In this document: piece after piece, positions 1-8,325 of the stretch | Numbering within the stretch: position 1 is the first letter of the stretch | Layout of the letters: the number at the start of each line of letters is the position of its first letter | Assembly: GCF_002975405.1 (NCBI RefSeq) | Contig: NZ_PCPS01000002.1 | Location: 682,001-746,000 of the forward strand | From: Arthrobacter sp. MYb229 | Lineage (GTDB): Bacteria > Actinomycetota > Actinomycetes > Actinomycetales > Micrococcaceae | Direction: 5' to 3' | Length of the DNA stretch: 64,000 bases | Made by a program: the position numbers and the translations under genes | The notes under the pieces: generated by a model | Seen by the model: the letters and a program-made list of their open reading frames with translations, nothing else | Told to the model about the DNA's origin: nothing | Database searches by the model: none

Positions 1-559
1 TAGTTGGAATTTACATCTTATGTAGTATTGGAGAGCCGGCAGCGTTCCGAGGAATAAAAACGATCGCTGACCTCACTATTGGGATGAGTCGCTTGTTCTT
101 TAGGCATGCAGCAAAACTTATTAGGCATACGCCTGACTGTTCTGTCCTAAATTGGGCATGGCCGCGTCAGAAGAAGTTAATGACCTTGGCTAGCCGGGCG
201 CAGAGGCCGGTGGTTGGTTCGCACAGGCATACCTCACTGAGATCGCCGATGTAGAGAATGCCGAATACATAGGTGCAGAAATGTCCACCGAATCTAAGCG
301 GCAAGTCATTTGCTACCTTGCGCAGTCCATTGACAGTACGGACATTTCCACCTGGGCAACGAGTCCGGAAGAGCCGTTGGACAAGGGGCAATTGAATAAC
401 TGGCAGAAGATTGCTCGGAAACTTCGAGAAGTTTCCACGCTGTAGTGATGCGAGATCAAATTCGACTGACGGATTTCGCGAGGCCCACCCAAGCTCGTCG
501 GCGAAGGCAAGGGATCTTTCAACCGCTCAGCCGGTATCCGGTTTCGGATCAGGCGGTCT
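1..559. other. region without an intact gene, left edge
   Basis: No intact coding region is supported before the nitrate operon ends at 560. The only protein-like reading frame is the amber-interrupted one at 158-445, listed separately. Bases 1-157 carry in-frame stops in the direction of that ORF and are less GC-rich than the rest of the window. Bases 446-559 are the downstream flank of the nitrate operon, and I see no convincing terminator hairpin there. Confidence 0.5.
158..445 (+). pseudogene. small acidic ORF interrupted by an in-frame amber codon
   Basis: Reading from ATG at 158, the frame gives MAASEEVNDLG, then TAG at 191-193, then runs open for more than 80 codons to TAG at 443-445. 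The open part contains AQAYLTEIADVENAEY and ends NNWQKIARKLREVSTL, which has the composition of a real soluble, acidic, helical protein. A start at the internal ATG (290) would give only about 50 residues. No good ribosome-binding site precedes 158. I do not recognise the family. The likeliest reading is a decayed gene with a nonsense mutation. A short separate gene starting after the amber codon, or a sequencing error, are alternatives. Codon use is less GC-rich at third positions than in neighbouring genes. Confidence 0.35.
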
Positions 560-2068
560 TCACGCCGGAACTGGCGTCTTGAGCAGCGCTTCGATCACCG
601 CGCGGCAGCCGCCGCAACCGGTGCCTGCCCGGCAGGACTCGCCCACTTCGGCCACCGTGGCGCACCCTGCCTCCACCGCATGGGCCACCTGGCCGTGGGT
701 GGCTCCGGAGCAACGGCAGAGCTGGTCATCCGGTCCCGGTGCCCCCGCAGGTTCCAGCATTCCGGGATCATCAAGCCGCAGCAGCGTCGAACGGTCCGCG
801 GGCAGCGTGCTGCCTCGTTCGTAGCTGAGCACCAGTTCCGCGCTGGTTCTCGGCAGGCCCATGGCGAGGAATCCGGTGAGCACTCCCGCTTGCGATACCA
901 TTTTCAGATATTTGCCCTCTGCCGGATCGGCGAAGACGGTGACCTGGCTGCCGGACTCGTCCCAAAGCCCGGCGGCGATGTCTCCGCCCGCGGTCAGCTC
1001 AAGGCCTTGGCCCTTGAGCATCAGGACATCCGAGGATTCCAGGGACGGAGGTGCGAGGCTGATCGGATCGTGCAGGCTTGGGTCGGCCGGTCCCGGAGCC
1101 GGGGTGCTGAGCATATATTGGGCCAACCAGCCTGCTTGAGCCCAGCCAGGGGCGAGCAGGCCCACCGGCGCTTGGCCGGCGACCTCGGCGCAGTCGCCGA
1201 TGGCGAAGATGCGATGTTCGATGTCCGCGGCGAGATATTCGTTGGTCTTGATTCCGCGGTTGACCGCTAGCCCGCAGCTGGAGGCCAGCTCGGTGCGCGC
1301 ACGCACTCCGGTGGACAGCACCAGGGCCGCTCCTTCGATGATGCCGTGGGTTTGCGTGACCAGTCCGGTGAATCCGGTTTCATCCTTCTGGATTCCGGTG
1401 GCGCGAGCCTCGGAAATCACCTCGACACCGGCGGCGCGCAGGCTGCGGATCAGCAATGTGCCGCCGTCGGCATCCACCACCCGTCCCAAGGGGGCCGGCC
1501 CGTGGTGGATCAGCACCGGCCGATGCCCGGCTTCGGCCATGGCCAGCGCCGCTTCGATGCCCAGGACTCCGCCGCCGAGCACCAGCACCCGGCCGTTGCC
1601 CTGCAAAACCTTGTTGAGGTTCATCGCGTCTTCCAGGGTGCGCAGTGCGAGCACACCGTGGGGGAGCTGGGCCTCGGAATGCGGGTCGAAGTTCAACCCG
1701 TTCAGCGCGGGGATCGTTGGCCGGGCGCCGGTGGCGAAGACCAGCCGGTCGTAGCTCAGCGGATCGGCGTCTTCGAGCAGAACCTGGCGGCGGGAGCGGT
1801 CGACGCGCTTCACGGTGCGGCCCAATTGCAGGACAACCCCGGCGTTGCGCAAGCGGGTTTCATCGACCATGCCCAGGTGCTCGGCGCGGGTGGCGCCGAC
1901 GGCCAGCTCCGCGAGCAGCACGCGGTTGTAGGCCAGGTGCTTTTCGGATGACACCACGATCAGCTCTATGGTTCCGGCGGTCACTGCGGGCAGCAGTCCC
2001 TCAACGAGGGAGGCTGCCACCGGGCCAAACCCGATAATGACAATGCGTTCCTTGTTCTGCAAAATCAA
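560..2068 (-). CDS. FAD/NAD-dependent oxidoreductase with BFD-like [2Fe-2S] domain, nitrate reductase electron-transfer subunit
   Basis: This is the likely NAD(P)H-to-nitrate-reductase electron carrier (NasB-like). It has an N-terminal FAD Rossmann motif (VIIGFGPVAASLVEGL), a second nucleotide-binding motif near residue 165 (VLVLGGGVLGIEAAL) and a C-terminal BFD-type iron-sulphur domain (CRCSGATHG ... CRAGTGCGGC). An ATG at 2089 would extend it, but TTG at 2068 is preferred. That TTG overlaps the TGA of nasC, giving the sequence TTGA, and has AGGAGA six bases upstream, so it is probably translationally coupled. It gives about 502 residues. It is shorter than Bacillus NasB, so the exact partner role is inferred from its position directly after nasC. 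A stand-alone nitrite-reductase-type oxidoreductase is the alternative. Confidence 0.85.
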   Translation of the reverse strand: MILQNKERIVIIGFGPVAASLVEGLLPAVTAGTIELIVVSSEKHLAYNRVLLAELAVGATRAEHLGMVDETRLRNAGVVLQLGRTVKRVDRSRRQVLLEDADPLSYDRLVFATGARPTIPALNGLNFDPHSEAQLPHGVLALRTLEDAMNLNKVLQGNGRVLVLGGGVLGIEAALAMAEAGHRPVLIHHGPAPLGRVVDADGGTLLIRSLRAAGVEVISEARATGIQKDETGFTGLVTQTHGIIEGAALVLSTGVRARTELASSCGLAVNRGIKTNEYLAADIEHRIFAIGDCAEVAGQAPVGLLAPGWAQAGWLAQYMLSTPAPGPADPSLHDPISLAPPSLESSDVLMLKGQGLELTAGGDIAAGLWDESGSQVTVFADPAEGKYLKMVSQAGVLTGFLAMGLPRTSAELVLSYERGSTLPADRSTLLRLDDPGMLEPAGAPGPDDQLCRCSGATHGQVAHAVEAGCATVAEVGESCRAGTGCGGCRAVIEALLKTPVPA

Positions 2069-4215
2069 GACTCTTCTCCTAAGGGGCATAGCGAGACGGG
2101 GACATGCTTGAACTCGGGCATGGCGCTGAGCGGATCGACGACCGCGGGAGTCAGGACGTTCGCGTTATTCTTGCCGGGAAAATGGAAGGGAAGGAATACG
2201 GTGTCCAGGCGAATCGTGGTGGTCAGCGTGGCGCGTGCGACCATGTTGCCTTGCCCGCTTCCCACCCGCACCCGCTGGCCGTCGGTGATGCCGTGGTTCA
2301 GCGCGGTGGCCGGATGGATTTCCAGTCTGGCCTCGGGCGCCGCCGCCTGCAGTTCGGCCACACGGCGGGTTTGCGCACCGGACTGGTAGTGTTCCAGCAA
2401 CCGGCCGGTCACTAGTGATATTGCGCCGGGCTGGGAGTCCTGCGGCGCAGTGGCCGCTGGATAGACCGCGACGAGCTTCGCCTTGCCATCGGGATGGGCA
2501 AAACGTTCCACGAAGAGCCTCGGCGTACCCGAACGGACCCCCGGCTCTCGGGAAATTGTTGCTTCGGCGGGGCAGGGCCAATAGATGGCCGCTCCCGCAT
2601 CGAGGTCGTCCCAGTCCACCCCCGAGTAGTCCGCCAGTCCTCCGGCTGAGGCGCGGCGAAGCTCCTCGAAGACCTCGCGGGCGTCGGTGGAGAAGTGGCC
2701 GGGGGAGTCCAGGCGCTTGGCGAGTTCGGCCATGATCCACAGTTCGTTGCGTGCCTGGCCCGGTGCGTCCAGAGCGGCACGGCGGCGCAGCACCCGCCCT
2801 TCCAAGTTGGTCATGGTTCCTTCCTCCTCGGCCCACTGCAGCACCGGGAGCACTAGGTGGGCCTCGGATGCCGTTTCGGAAAGGAAGAAATCGCAGACCA
2901 CCAGGAAGTCCAGCCGGCGCAACCCCTCGATAACGCGCGAGGCATCCGGGGAGGAAACGGCCGGGTTGGAGCCATGAACCAAAAGCATGCGCGAGCCCTG
3001 CTCGGAACCCAAGGTGTGCAGCAGCTCGGCGGCGGGAATTCCGGGACCGGGAATGATCTCCGGGTCAACTCCCCAGACCTTGGCCACATGCCTGCGGTGT
3101 TCCGGGTCGGTGATCTTGCGGTAGCCGGGCAGTTGATCGCACTTTTGCCCGTGCTCGCGCCCGCCCTGTCCGTTGCCCTGTCCGGTGATGGTGCCGAAGC
3201 CCCCGGCGCTGCTGCCGGGCAGGCCCAGCAGCAACGCCAGATTGATGGCTGCGGTGGTCGTGTCGGTGCCGTTGGCATGTTGTTCCACCCCGCGGCCGGT
3301 GAGGATGTAGACCGGGCGGCCCTCGTTTTTTGCGCTGCTTGCGGCGTCGGCCAGCGCGCGAGCGGTGCGGCGGATCTCGGTGGCCGGAACGCCGGTAGCC
3401 TTCTCGACGCGTTCGGGCCACCACGCGGCCAGGGAGCTGCGCAGCTGCGCCAACCCGTTGGTCCGGTCTTCGAGGTACCGTTCGTCCGCCAGCGATTCGG
3501 CGAGCAGCACATGGGACAGGCCCAGCAACAGCTGCAGATCGGTGGCGGGGGTGGGCTGCAGATGCCATCCGGCCCCGTTGGCCGAGAGCTCGGCGGTGGT
3601 CGAGCGGCGCGGATCCACCACGATCAGCCCCCCGCTGCTCCGGGCACCCTCCAGATGGCGGACGAACGGCGGCATGGTGTCGGCCACGTTGGATCCGAGC
3701 AGCAGGATCATTCCCGCGCCGTCGAGGTCGGCCAGGGGGAACGGCAATCCCCGGTCCAGGCCGAAGCTGCGGTTGCCGGCCATGGCCGCCGAGGACATGC
3801 AGAACCTGCCGTTGTAGTCGATGCGCGAGGTACCCAGCGCCAGCCGGGCGAACTTGCCCAGCTGGTAGCCCTTCTCATTGGTCAACCCGCCGGCACCGAA
3901 TACCGCCACCGCATCCGCGCCATGCTCGGCGCGGATGCTGCTGGCGCGTTCGGCAATCAAATCCAGTGCCGCTTCCCACCGGATGGGCGCAAAGGAGCCA
4001 TCTGACTGGCGCAGCAGCGGCTCGGTCACCCGTTCGGGGTGGCCGAGCAACCGTGCGGCGCTGTAGCCCTTGCGGCACAGCGCCCCGCCGTTGGTTTCGA
4101 AGTTCCGTCCCTTGAGCGCCACCGGTTCGGCTGCCTGGGCGGTGGCGGCAGGTTCCAGGGTGATGCCGCATTGCAAGGCGCAGTAGGGGCAGTGCGTATC
4201 GGTGAGGGAGGTCAT
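2065..4215 (-). CDS. nasC: assimilatory nitrate reductase catalytic subunit (molybdopterin oxidoreductase)
   Basis: The predicted 716-residue cytoplasmic enzyme reduces nitrate to nitrite using a bis-MGD molybdenum cofactor and a [4Fe-4S] cluster. The N-terminal cluster ligands are visible as CPYCALQC (Cys9, Cys12, Cys16), with a fourth Cys at about 47 in GALCRKGY. Other features of the DMSO-reductase superfamily follow: an FCMSSA segment, LLLGSNVADTMPP, VIVDPR-like text and a C-terminal molydopterin-dinucleotide binding domain. There is no Tat signal, as expected for an assimilatory enzyme. The ATG abuts the TAA of narK, and the stop overlaps the next gene, so the three genes form one operon. 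Formate dehydrogenase is an alternative family member, but the nitrate transporter next door argues for nitrate reductase. Confidence 0.93.
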   Translation of the reverse strand: MTSLTDTHCPYCALQCGITLEPAATAQAAEPVALKGRNFETNGGALCRKGYSAARLLGHPERVTEPLLRQSDGSFAPIRWEAALDLIAERASSIRAEHGADAVAVFGAGGLTNEKGYQLGKFARLALGTSRIDYNGRFCMSSAAMAGNRSFGLDRGLPFPLADLDGAGMILLLGSNVADTMPPFVRHLEGARSSGGLIVVDPRRSTTAELSANGAGWHLQPTPATDLQLLLGLSHVLLAESLADERYLEDRTNGLAQLRSSLAAWWPERVEKATGVPATEIRRTARALADAASSAKNEGRPVYILTGRGVEQHANGTDTTTAAINLALLLGLPGSSAGGFGTITGQGNGQGGREHGQKCDQLPGYRKITDPEHRRHVAKVWGVDPEIIPGPGIPAAELLHTLGSEQGSRMLLVHGSNPAVSSPDASRVIEGLRRLDFLVVCDFFLSETASEAHLVLPVLQWAEEEGTMTNLEGRVLRRRAALDAPGQARNELWIMAELAKRLDSPGHFSTDAREVFEELRRASAGGLADYSGVDWDDLDAGAAIYWPCPAEATISREPGVRSGTPRLFVERFAHPDGKAKLVAVYPAATAPQDSQPGAISLVTGRLLEHYQSGAQTRRVAELQAAAPEARLEIHPATALNHGITDGQRVRVGSGQGNMVARATLTTTIRLDTVFLPFHFPGKNNANVLTPAVVDPLSAMPEFKHVPVSLCPLGEES

Positions 4216-5613
4216 TTAGATTCCTTGCTGTGCAAAGATGCTGCCGCGGCGTACGTAGCAGAACCAGGTCACTGCCATCAGCAGCAGATACAGCCCGACG
4301 AAGACGCAGAATGCCGGGAGGTAGGATCCGGCTCGGGAGACCGAAAGCCCCAGGGCCTGCGGGACCAGGAATCCGCCGTAGGCGCCAATGGCCGAGATCA
4401 GGCCCAGGGCCGCCGCGGATTTGCGGGCCGCTCCGACGCTGTCCTTGCCGATATCCGCCCGCAAGGCGAAGACGGCCGGGATCATTCGGTAGGTCGAGCC
4501 ATTGCCCACGCCGCTGGCGGTGAACAGTATCAGGAAGAGTCCCAGGAACACCCAGAAGTTCGAAGCCGACAAGGTGAGCACCAGCCCCACGGTGATCAGC
4601 GCCATCAGCGACAATGAAGCCAGCGTGATGCGCGCGCCGCCGAAACGGTCGGCGAGCTTGCCGCCGTAGGGGCGGGCCAGGGAACCGACCAGCGGGCCGA
4701 GGAAAGCCAGAGTAATCGTGGCGGTGCCCAGCGCGAAGCCGGAATATTCGGTGAACGTATCGGCGATCAGCTTCGGGAATACCGCGGAGAAGCCAATGAA
4801 CGAACCAAAGGTGCCGATATACAGGGACGAGATGATCCACAGATGCGGTTCGCGCAGGCAGGCCAGGGCTCCGCGCAGATCCGAGCGCGCATTGGACAGG
4901 TTATGCATATTGCGCAGGGCGCCGAAGGCGGCGAGCAGGATGAACGGGATCCAGACGATGCCGGCCATCGGCAGCTGCAGGGAGCCTGCAGCGAATACGG
5001 TGATGGCGACCGGCACCAGCAGCTGGGCTACTGCCGCCCCGAGGTTGCCGCCGGCGGCGTTCAGGCCCAAGGCCCAGCCCTTTTGCGCCGCAGGGTAGAA
5101 GTAGGTGATGTTGGCCATCGAGGAAGCGAAGTTGCCGCCGCCGAACCCCGCAAGGCCTGCCAGCGAAAGCATGACCCAGAACGGGGTGTCGGTATTTGCG
5201 ACGGCAAGAGCCAGGCCGCCGGCCGGGATCAGCAGCAGCAAGGCCGAGACGACGGTCCAGTTGCGTCCGCCGAAACGGGCCACCATGAACGTATAGGGAA
5301 TGCGCAGGGTGGCACCGACGAGGCTTGGCATGGAGATCAGCCAGAAGAGCTGGGAGGTGCTGTATTCAAAACCGGCCGCCGGCAGGTATACCGCGACGAT
5401 GGCGAATAGCTGCCACACCACGAAGCCGAGGAATTCGGCGAAGATCGACCAGCGCAGGTTGATTGCCGCGGTTTTCTGGCCCACGCTATTCCAGAATGCA
5501 GGGTCTTCGGCGTCCCAGTTGTTGATCCAGCGTCCCTTGGACAACTGAAGCGACGCGTCGACTGTAGCGACACCGCGACCCATCTGGGGCTCTGACTCTA
5601 AATTGATACTCAC
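4216..5613 (-). CDS. narK: nitrate/nitrite MFS transporter (NNP family)
   Basis: This 465-residue, roughly 12-TM protein imports nitrate, or exchanges nitrate and nitrite, for the reductase encoded just downstream. The nitrate-signature segments of the NNP family are present: AGFGGGNFASSMANITYFYP near residue 150 and ALGLNAAGGNLGAAVAQ soon after. It starts with GTG at 5613, preceded by an AGAGGGAA ribosome-binding site. The stop codon is directly followed by the nasC ATG. It is first in the operon, and a GlnR-like sequence lies about 130 bases upstream, which would fit nitrogen control. Confidence 0.93.
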   Translation of the reverse strand: MSINLESEPQMGRGVATVDASLQLSKGRWINNWDAEDPAFWNSVGQKTAAINLRWSIFAEFLGFVVWQLFAIVAVYLPAAGFEYSTSQLFWLISMPSLVGATLRIPYTFMVARFGGRNWTVVSALLLLIPAGGLALAVANTDTPFWVMLSLAGLAGFGGGNFASSMANITYFYPAAQKGWALGLNAAGGNLGAAVAQLLVPVAITVFAAGSLQLPMAGIVWIPFILLAAFGALRNMHNLSNARSDLRGALACLREPHLWIISSLYIGTFGSFIGFSAVFPKLIADTFTEYSGFALGTATITLAFLGPLVGSLARPYGGKLADRFGGARITLASLSLMALITVGLVLTLSASNFWVFLGLFLILFTASGVGNGSTYRMIPAVFALRADIGKDSVGAARKSAAALGLISAIGAYGGFLVPQALGLSVSRAGSYLPAFCVFVGLYLLLMAVTWFCYVRRGSIFAQQGI

Positions 5614-6162
5614 GCGAATCGTTCCCTCTCGCTGCTAGCTGGTGCTTTCAGCTTTCCAGAGGGGCATTTCACTCAGGTACGGTCGGTGTTGCACCGAAGG
5701 GAACTTAAATTCACGGCGCTTGCCGCCGCCGCGGTAGATCCTCGTAATCTGTTCGAAATCAGCGGTATTTTCCCTAGTGGCAGACCCTAGTCGTGGCACC
5801 CGATGCGGCTTGCAGCGCAATGGCTGTCAGGGAAAGAAGATGGCGCTCGCCGATCCATCCATGGTTTCCGGGCCTCTGCCCGTTTATGCCGGGAGCGCTA
5901 GGAGCAGCCAGGCGCCGCGGCTTGAATCGGCCGGCTAAGCCCCTGATCGGGGGCCTATCTTCTTCGCTCGGGATTTCAGCGATATTTCTTCAAGAAATCC
6001 CGACCACCGAATCCGGGCGCGGAATAGAAACCCGAGCCCACGGAAACAAGCCGGGCAAAGTGCAGAAGGCTCGGCATTAATTGGCTGCCTGGGCCCAGAG
6101 CACGTTGCATCGACCGATATAAGCCGCAGGCGGGGGTGAGGGCCCAGCTAACAAGTAGCGAG
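5614..6162. other. intergenic region between moaA and narK
   Basis: About 550 bases separate the end of moaA from the start of narK, both on the minus strand. Open frames exist, but their composition (Arg/Pro/Gly-rich, no ribosome-binding site) does not support a gene. The region should hold the narK promoter and the GlnR-like site. A short GCCCC-TGATC-GGGGGC hairpin at about 5938-5953 may help end the moaA transcript, but no U-tract follows it. Confidence 0.45.
5744..5759 (-). promoter_or_regulatory. possible GlnR-type box upstream of narK
   Basis: Plus-strand sequence GTAAT-N6-GAAAT resembles the actinobacterial GlnR consensus GTnAC-N6-GAAAC, with one change in each half. It lies about 130 bases before the narK start. 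GlnR is the known global nitrogen regulator of nitrate assimilation in Streptomyces and mycobacteria. The match is imperfect and could be chance. Confidence 0.3.
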
Positions 6163-7206
6163 CTACCCGCCGATATACGACATCTCGATGCGTTTGCGGT
6201 CCCCAGGCTCCAAGGCCGCGCGCAGCTCCGAATAGTTGTCATCGCGTTTGCTCCACAGCCCGCCGAGCGCCAAGGAGATGTCCCGGTCGGTGGCTTCGGA
6301 GCGCAGCAAGGCGCGCAGGTCCGTGCCTTCGGAGGCGAAGAGGCAGGTGTACAGCCGGCCTTCGGCCGAGACCCTGGCCCGCGTGCAATCGCCGCAAAAG
6401 GCGCCGGTGACCGAGGAAATGACGCCGATTTCACCCGACCCGTCGGCGTACTTCCAGCGTTTGGCGGTCTCTCCCATTTGCGTTGGCGCGGCGGGTTCGA
6501 GCCGGTGCCGGGCGGAGATCCGCTCGATCACCTCGGCGGAGGGCACAACCTCTTCCAGCTGCCACTGGTTGGAGGCCCCGACGTCCATGTATTCAATGAA
6601 TCGCAGCACATGCCCGGTGCCGCGGAAGTGCTCGGCGAGGTCGAGGATTTCGTCGTCGTTGACTCCGCGCTTGAGCACGGTATTGATCTTCACCGGGCCG
6701 AGGCCGGCTAGTGCCGCCGCGTCGATGGCGGCAAGAACCTTGTCGACCGGGAACTTGACGTCGTTGATGGCTTGAAAGCGCTCGTTGTCCAGCGAGTCGA
6801 GGGATACCGTCACACGGTTCAGTCCGGCCTCTTTGAGCGCGGCCGCCTTGATGGCCAAGGCCGACCCGTTGGTGGTCATCGCGAGATCTACCGGTTTTCC
6901 TTCTGGCGTGCGCAGCGCCGCCAGCCGGGAAATCAGGTCCTCGATTCCGCGCCGCAGCAGCGGCTCGCCGCCGGTGAGGCGAAGTTTGCTGACGCCGAGG
7001 GACACCGCGATACCCGCAAGCCGCTCAATTTCTTCGAAGCTCAGCAGTTCCGAGCGTTCGCGGAACTGGAAATCCTTGCCGAAGACTTCCTTGGGCATGC
7101 AGTAAACGCAACGGAAATTGCACCGGTCGGTCACCGAGATCCGCAGGTCTCGCAATGCTCGGCCGCGCGCGTCTGCCACTTTGATGGGGTCTACGTTCAG
7201 AGCCAC
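6163..7206 (-). CDS. moaA: GTP 3',8-cyclase, molybdenum cofactor biosynthesis
   Basis: This radical-SAM enzyme converts GTP to 3',8-cyclo-7,8-dihydro-GTP, the first step of molybdopterin synthesis. The N-terminal SAM-cluster motif CNFRCVYC has Cys29, Cys33 and Cys36. The C-terminal second cluster is shown by CGDCTRARV followed by YTC. The protein ends in Gly-Gly, as MoaA proteins require. The start is GTG at 7206 because AGGAGG lies seven bases upstream; an ATG at 7269 would add an unlikely leader. The gene sits between two molybdoenzyme operons (nitrate reductase and xanthine dehydrogenase), which explains its location. No other moa/moe genes are in the window. Confidence 0.96.
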   Translation of the reverse strand: MALNVDPIKVADARGRALRDLRISVTDRCNFRCVYCMPKEVFGKDFQFRERSELLSFEEIERLAGIAVSLGVSKLRLTGGEPLLRRGIEDLISRLAALRTPEGKPVDLAMTTNGSALAIKAAALKEAGLNRVTVSLDSLDNERFQAINDVKFPVDKVLAAIDAAALAGLGPVKINTVLKRGVNDDEILDLAEHFRGTGHVLRFIEYMDVGASNQWQLEEVVPSAEVIERISARHRLEPAAPTQMGETAKRWKYADGSGEIGVISSVTGAFCGDCTRARVSAEGRLYTCLFASEGTDLRALLRSEATDRDISLALGGLWSKRDDNYSELRAALEPGDRKRIEMSYIGG

Positions 7207-7828
7207 GGTGCACCTCCTGAAAAAGTACTGATTGGGTGACTTCAAGCTATTGACATGGGAAGACTGCATCCGCGCAATGTGCGAAGCTACCGAGGTGGTA
7301 GGTCAACATTGAATTCTTGAGGCCTGGCCGCCGATGGTCCGCGGCGAAAATTCGATGTCGCCAAAGGGCCGCCGGCAAGAGACAAGTGATTCGAAGTCGA
7401 GAATACCTTGGATCGTGTTGACCCGCATCACTTCGACCCACTTTGACCTCGGAAGTCGGCCGGCAGCGCAGCTGCCGCATTTGCTTCGTGGATCGGACCG
7501 CCTGCGCTGGCGGGCCGAGGCGCAAGGTTTTTGTCGATTTTTTTGCTTCCTCCAGCTTCCGCCGCTGCTGGTCATCGGCACTTGTCGGTGCCGAAACGGG
7601 GTGGAATCCGGGCGGGCAAAATGTTCATGATGCGAAAAAGCTATTTCAAAAAAGTGTTGCGCAGGTCACATTCCGTTGATAATCTCGTAGCTGTCTATGG
7701 CGGGCACCCATCTCTGGGTCGCTATCTACCGGGCGTGCAACTGATCTATTTCAGCAGATGAGTACGGTCGGCGCCCGAGATAAACGGGACCGTTCGGCTG
7801 GCTTGTCCGAAGCATGAGGAGCCACGCG
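7207..7828. other. divergent intergenic region, moaA / guanine deaminase
   Basis: About 620 bases separate the divergent starts of moaA and the deaminase. Short open frames here lack ribosome-binding sites and recognisable motifs. A T-rich stretch lies at about 7528-7548. A TTGCGC...GATAAT pair (7657-7683) is a weak promoter candidate for the purine genes, with a spacer of only 15 bases. No gene is supported. Confidence 0.45.
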
Positions 7829-8314
7829 ATGAGCGTTACTACCACTGGCCAAGACTATCTTTCGATGGCCATCGATATTGCCACCACCAATGTCCGCAAC
7901 AACGGAGGTCCTTTCGGAGCCGTTGTTGTCTCTGCCTCGGGGCGGATCTTCGAGGGAGTCAACCGCGTCACCGCGAACAACGACCCCTCCGCCCATGCCG
8001 AGGTGGTGGCCATCCGCAACGCGGCCGCCGCGCTGGGCACCTTCGACCTAAGTGGATGCGTGCTCTACAGCAGCTGCGAGCCGTGCCCGATGTGCCTGGC
8101 CACCTCGCTGTGGGCGCGCATCGACAAGGTCTACTTCGCCGCCAACCGGCACGACGCCACCGACGCTGGCTTTGATGATGCGGTGTTCTACGAATACTTT
8201 GAACCCAATTCCAGCCGCGCGCTGATGCCGGTGGATTGTTTCCAGAGCGCCAGCAAGGAGCATTTGAAGCCTTTCCAAGAATGGGACTCGCTAGAGACCC
8301 GGACGGACTATTAG
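7829..8314 (+). CDS. guaD: nucleoside/guanine deaminase, CDA fold
   Basis: This 161-residue zinc deaminase most likely converts guanine to xanthine. It has the cytidine-deaminase-fold zinc site: His56 and the catalytic Glu58 in HAEVV, and Cys86/Cys89 in EPCPMC. The length matches Bacillus GuaD (about 156 residues). The start is ATG 7829 with GAGGAG seven bases upstream. It precedes a purine permease and the xanthine dehydrogenase genes, so its product xanthine would feed directly into that enzyme. tRNA adenosine deaminase (TadA) is the alternative, but the neighbours and the aromatic-rich C-terminus favour guanine deaminase. Confidence 0.88.
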   Translation: MSVTTTGQDYLSMAIDIATTNVRNNGGPFGAVVVSASGRIFEGVNRVTANNDPSAHAEVVAIRNAAAALGTFDLSGCVLYSSCEPCPMCLATSLWARIDKVYFAANRHDATDAGFDDAVFYEYFEPNSSRALMPVDCFQSASKEHLKPFQEWDSLETRTDY

Positions 8315-8325
8315 GGGACCGGGCC

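Noticed and set aside
5793-6080. 95-residue frame between moaA and narK
   Set aside because: No ribosome-binding site, no motif and low-complexity composition; treated as non-coding.
7303-7679. several short frames before the guanine deaminase
   Set aside because: They overlap each other on both strands, lack start signals and look like chance frames in GC-rich DNA.
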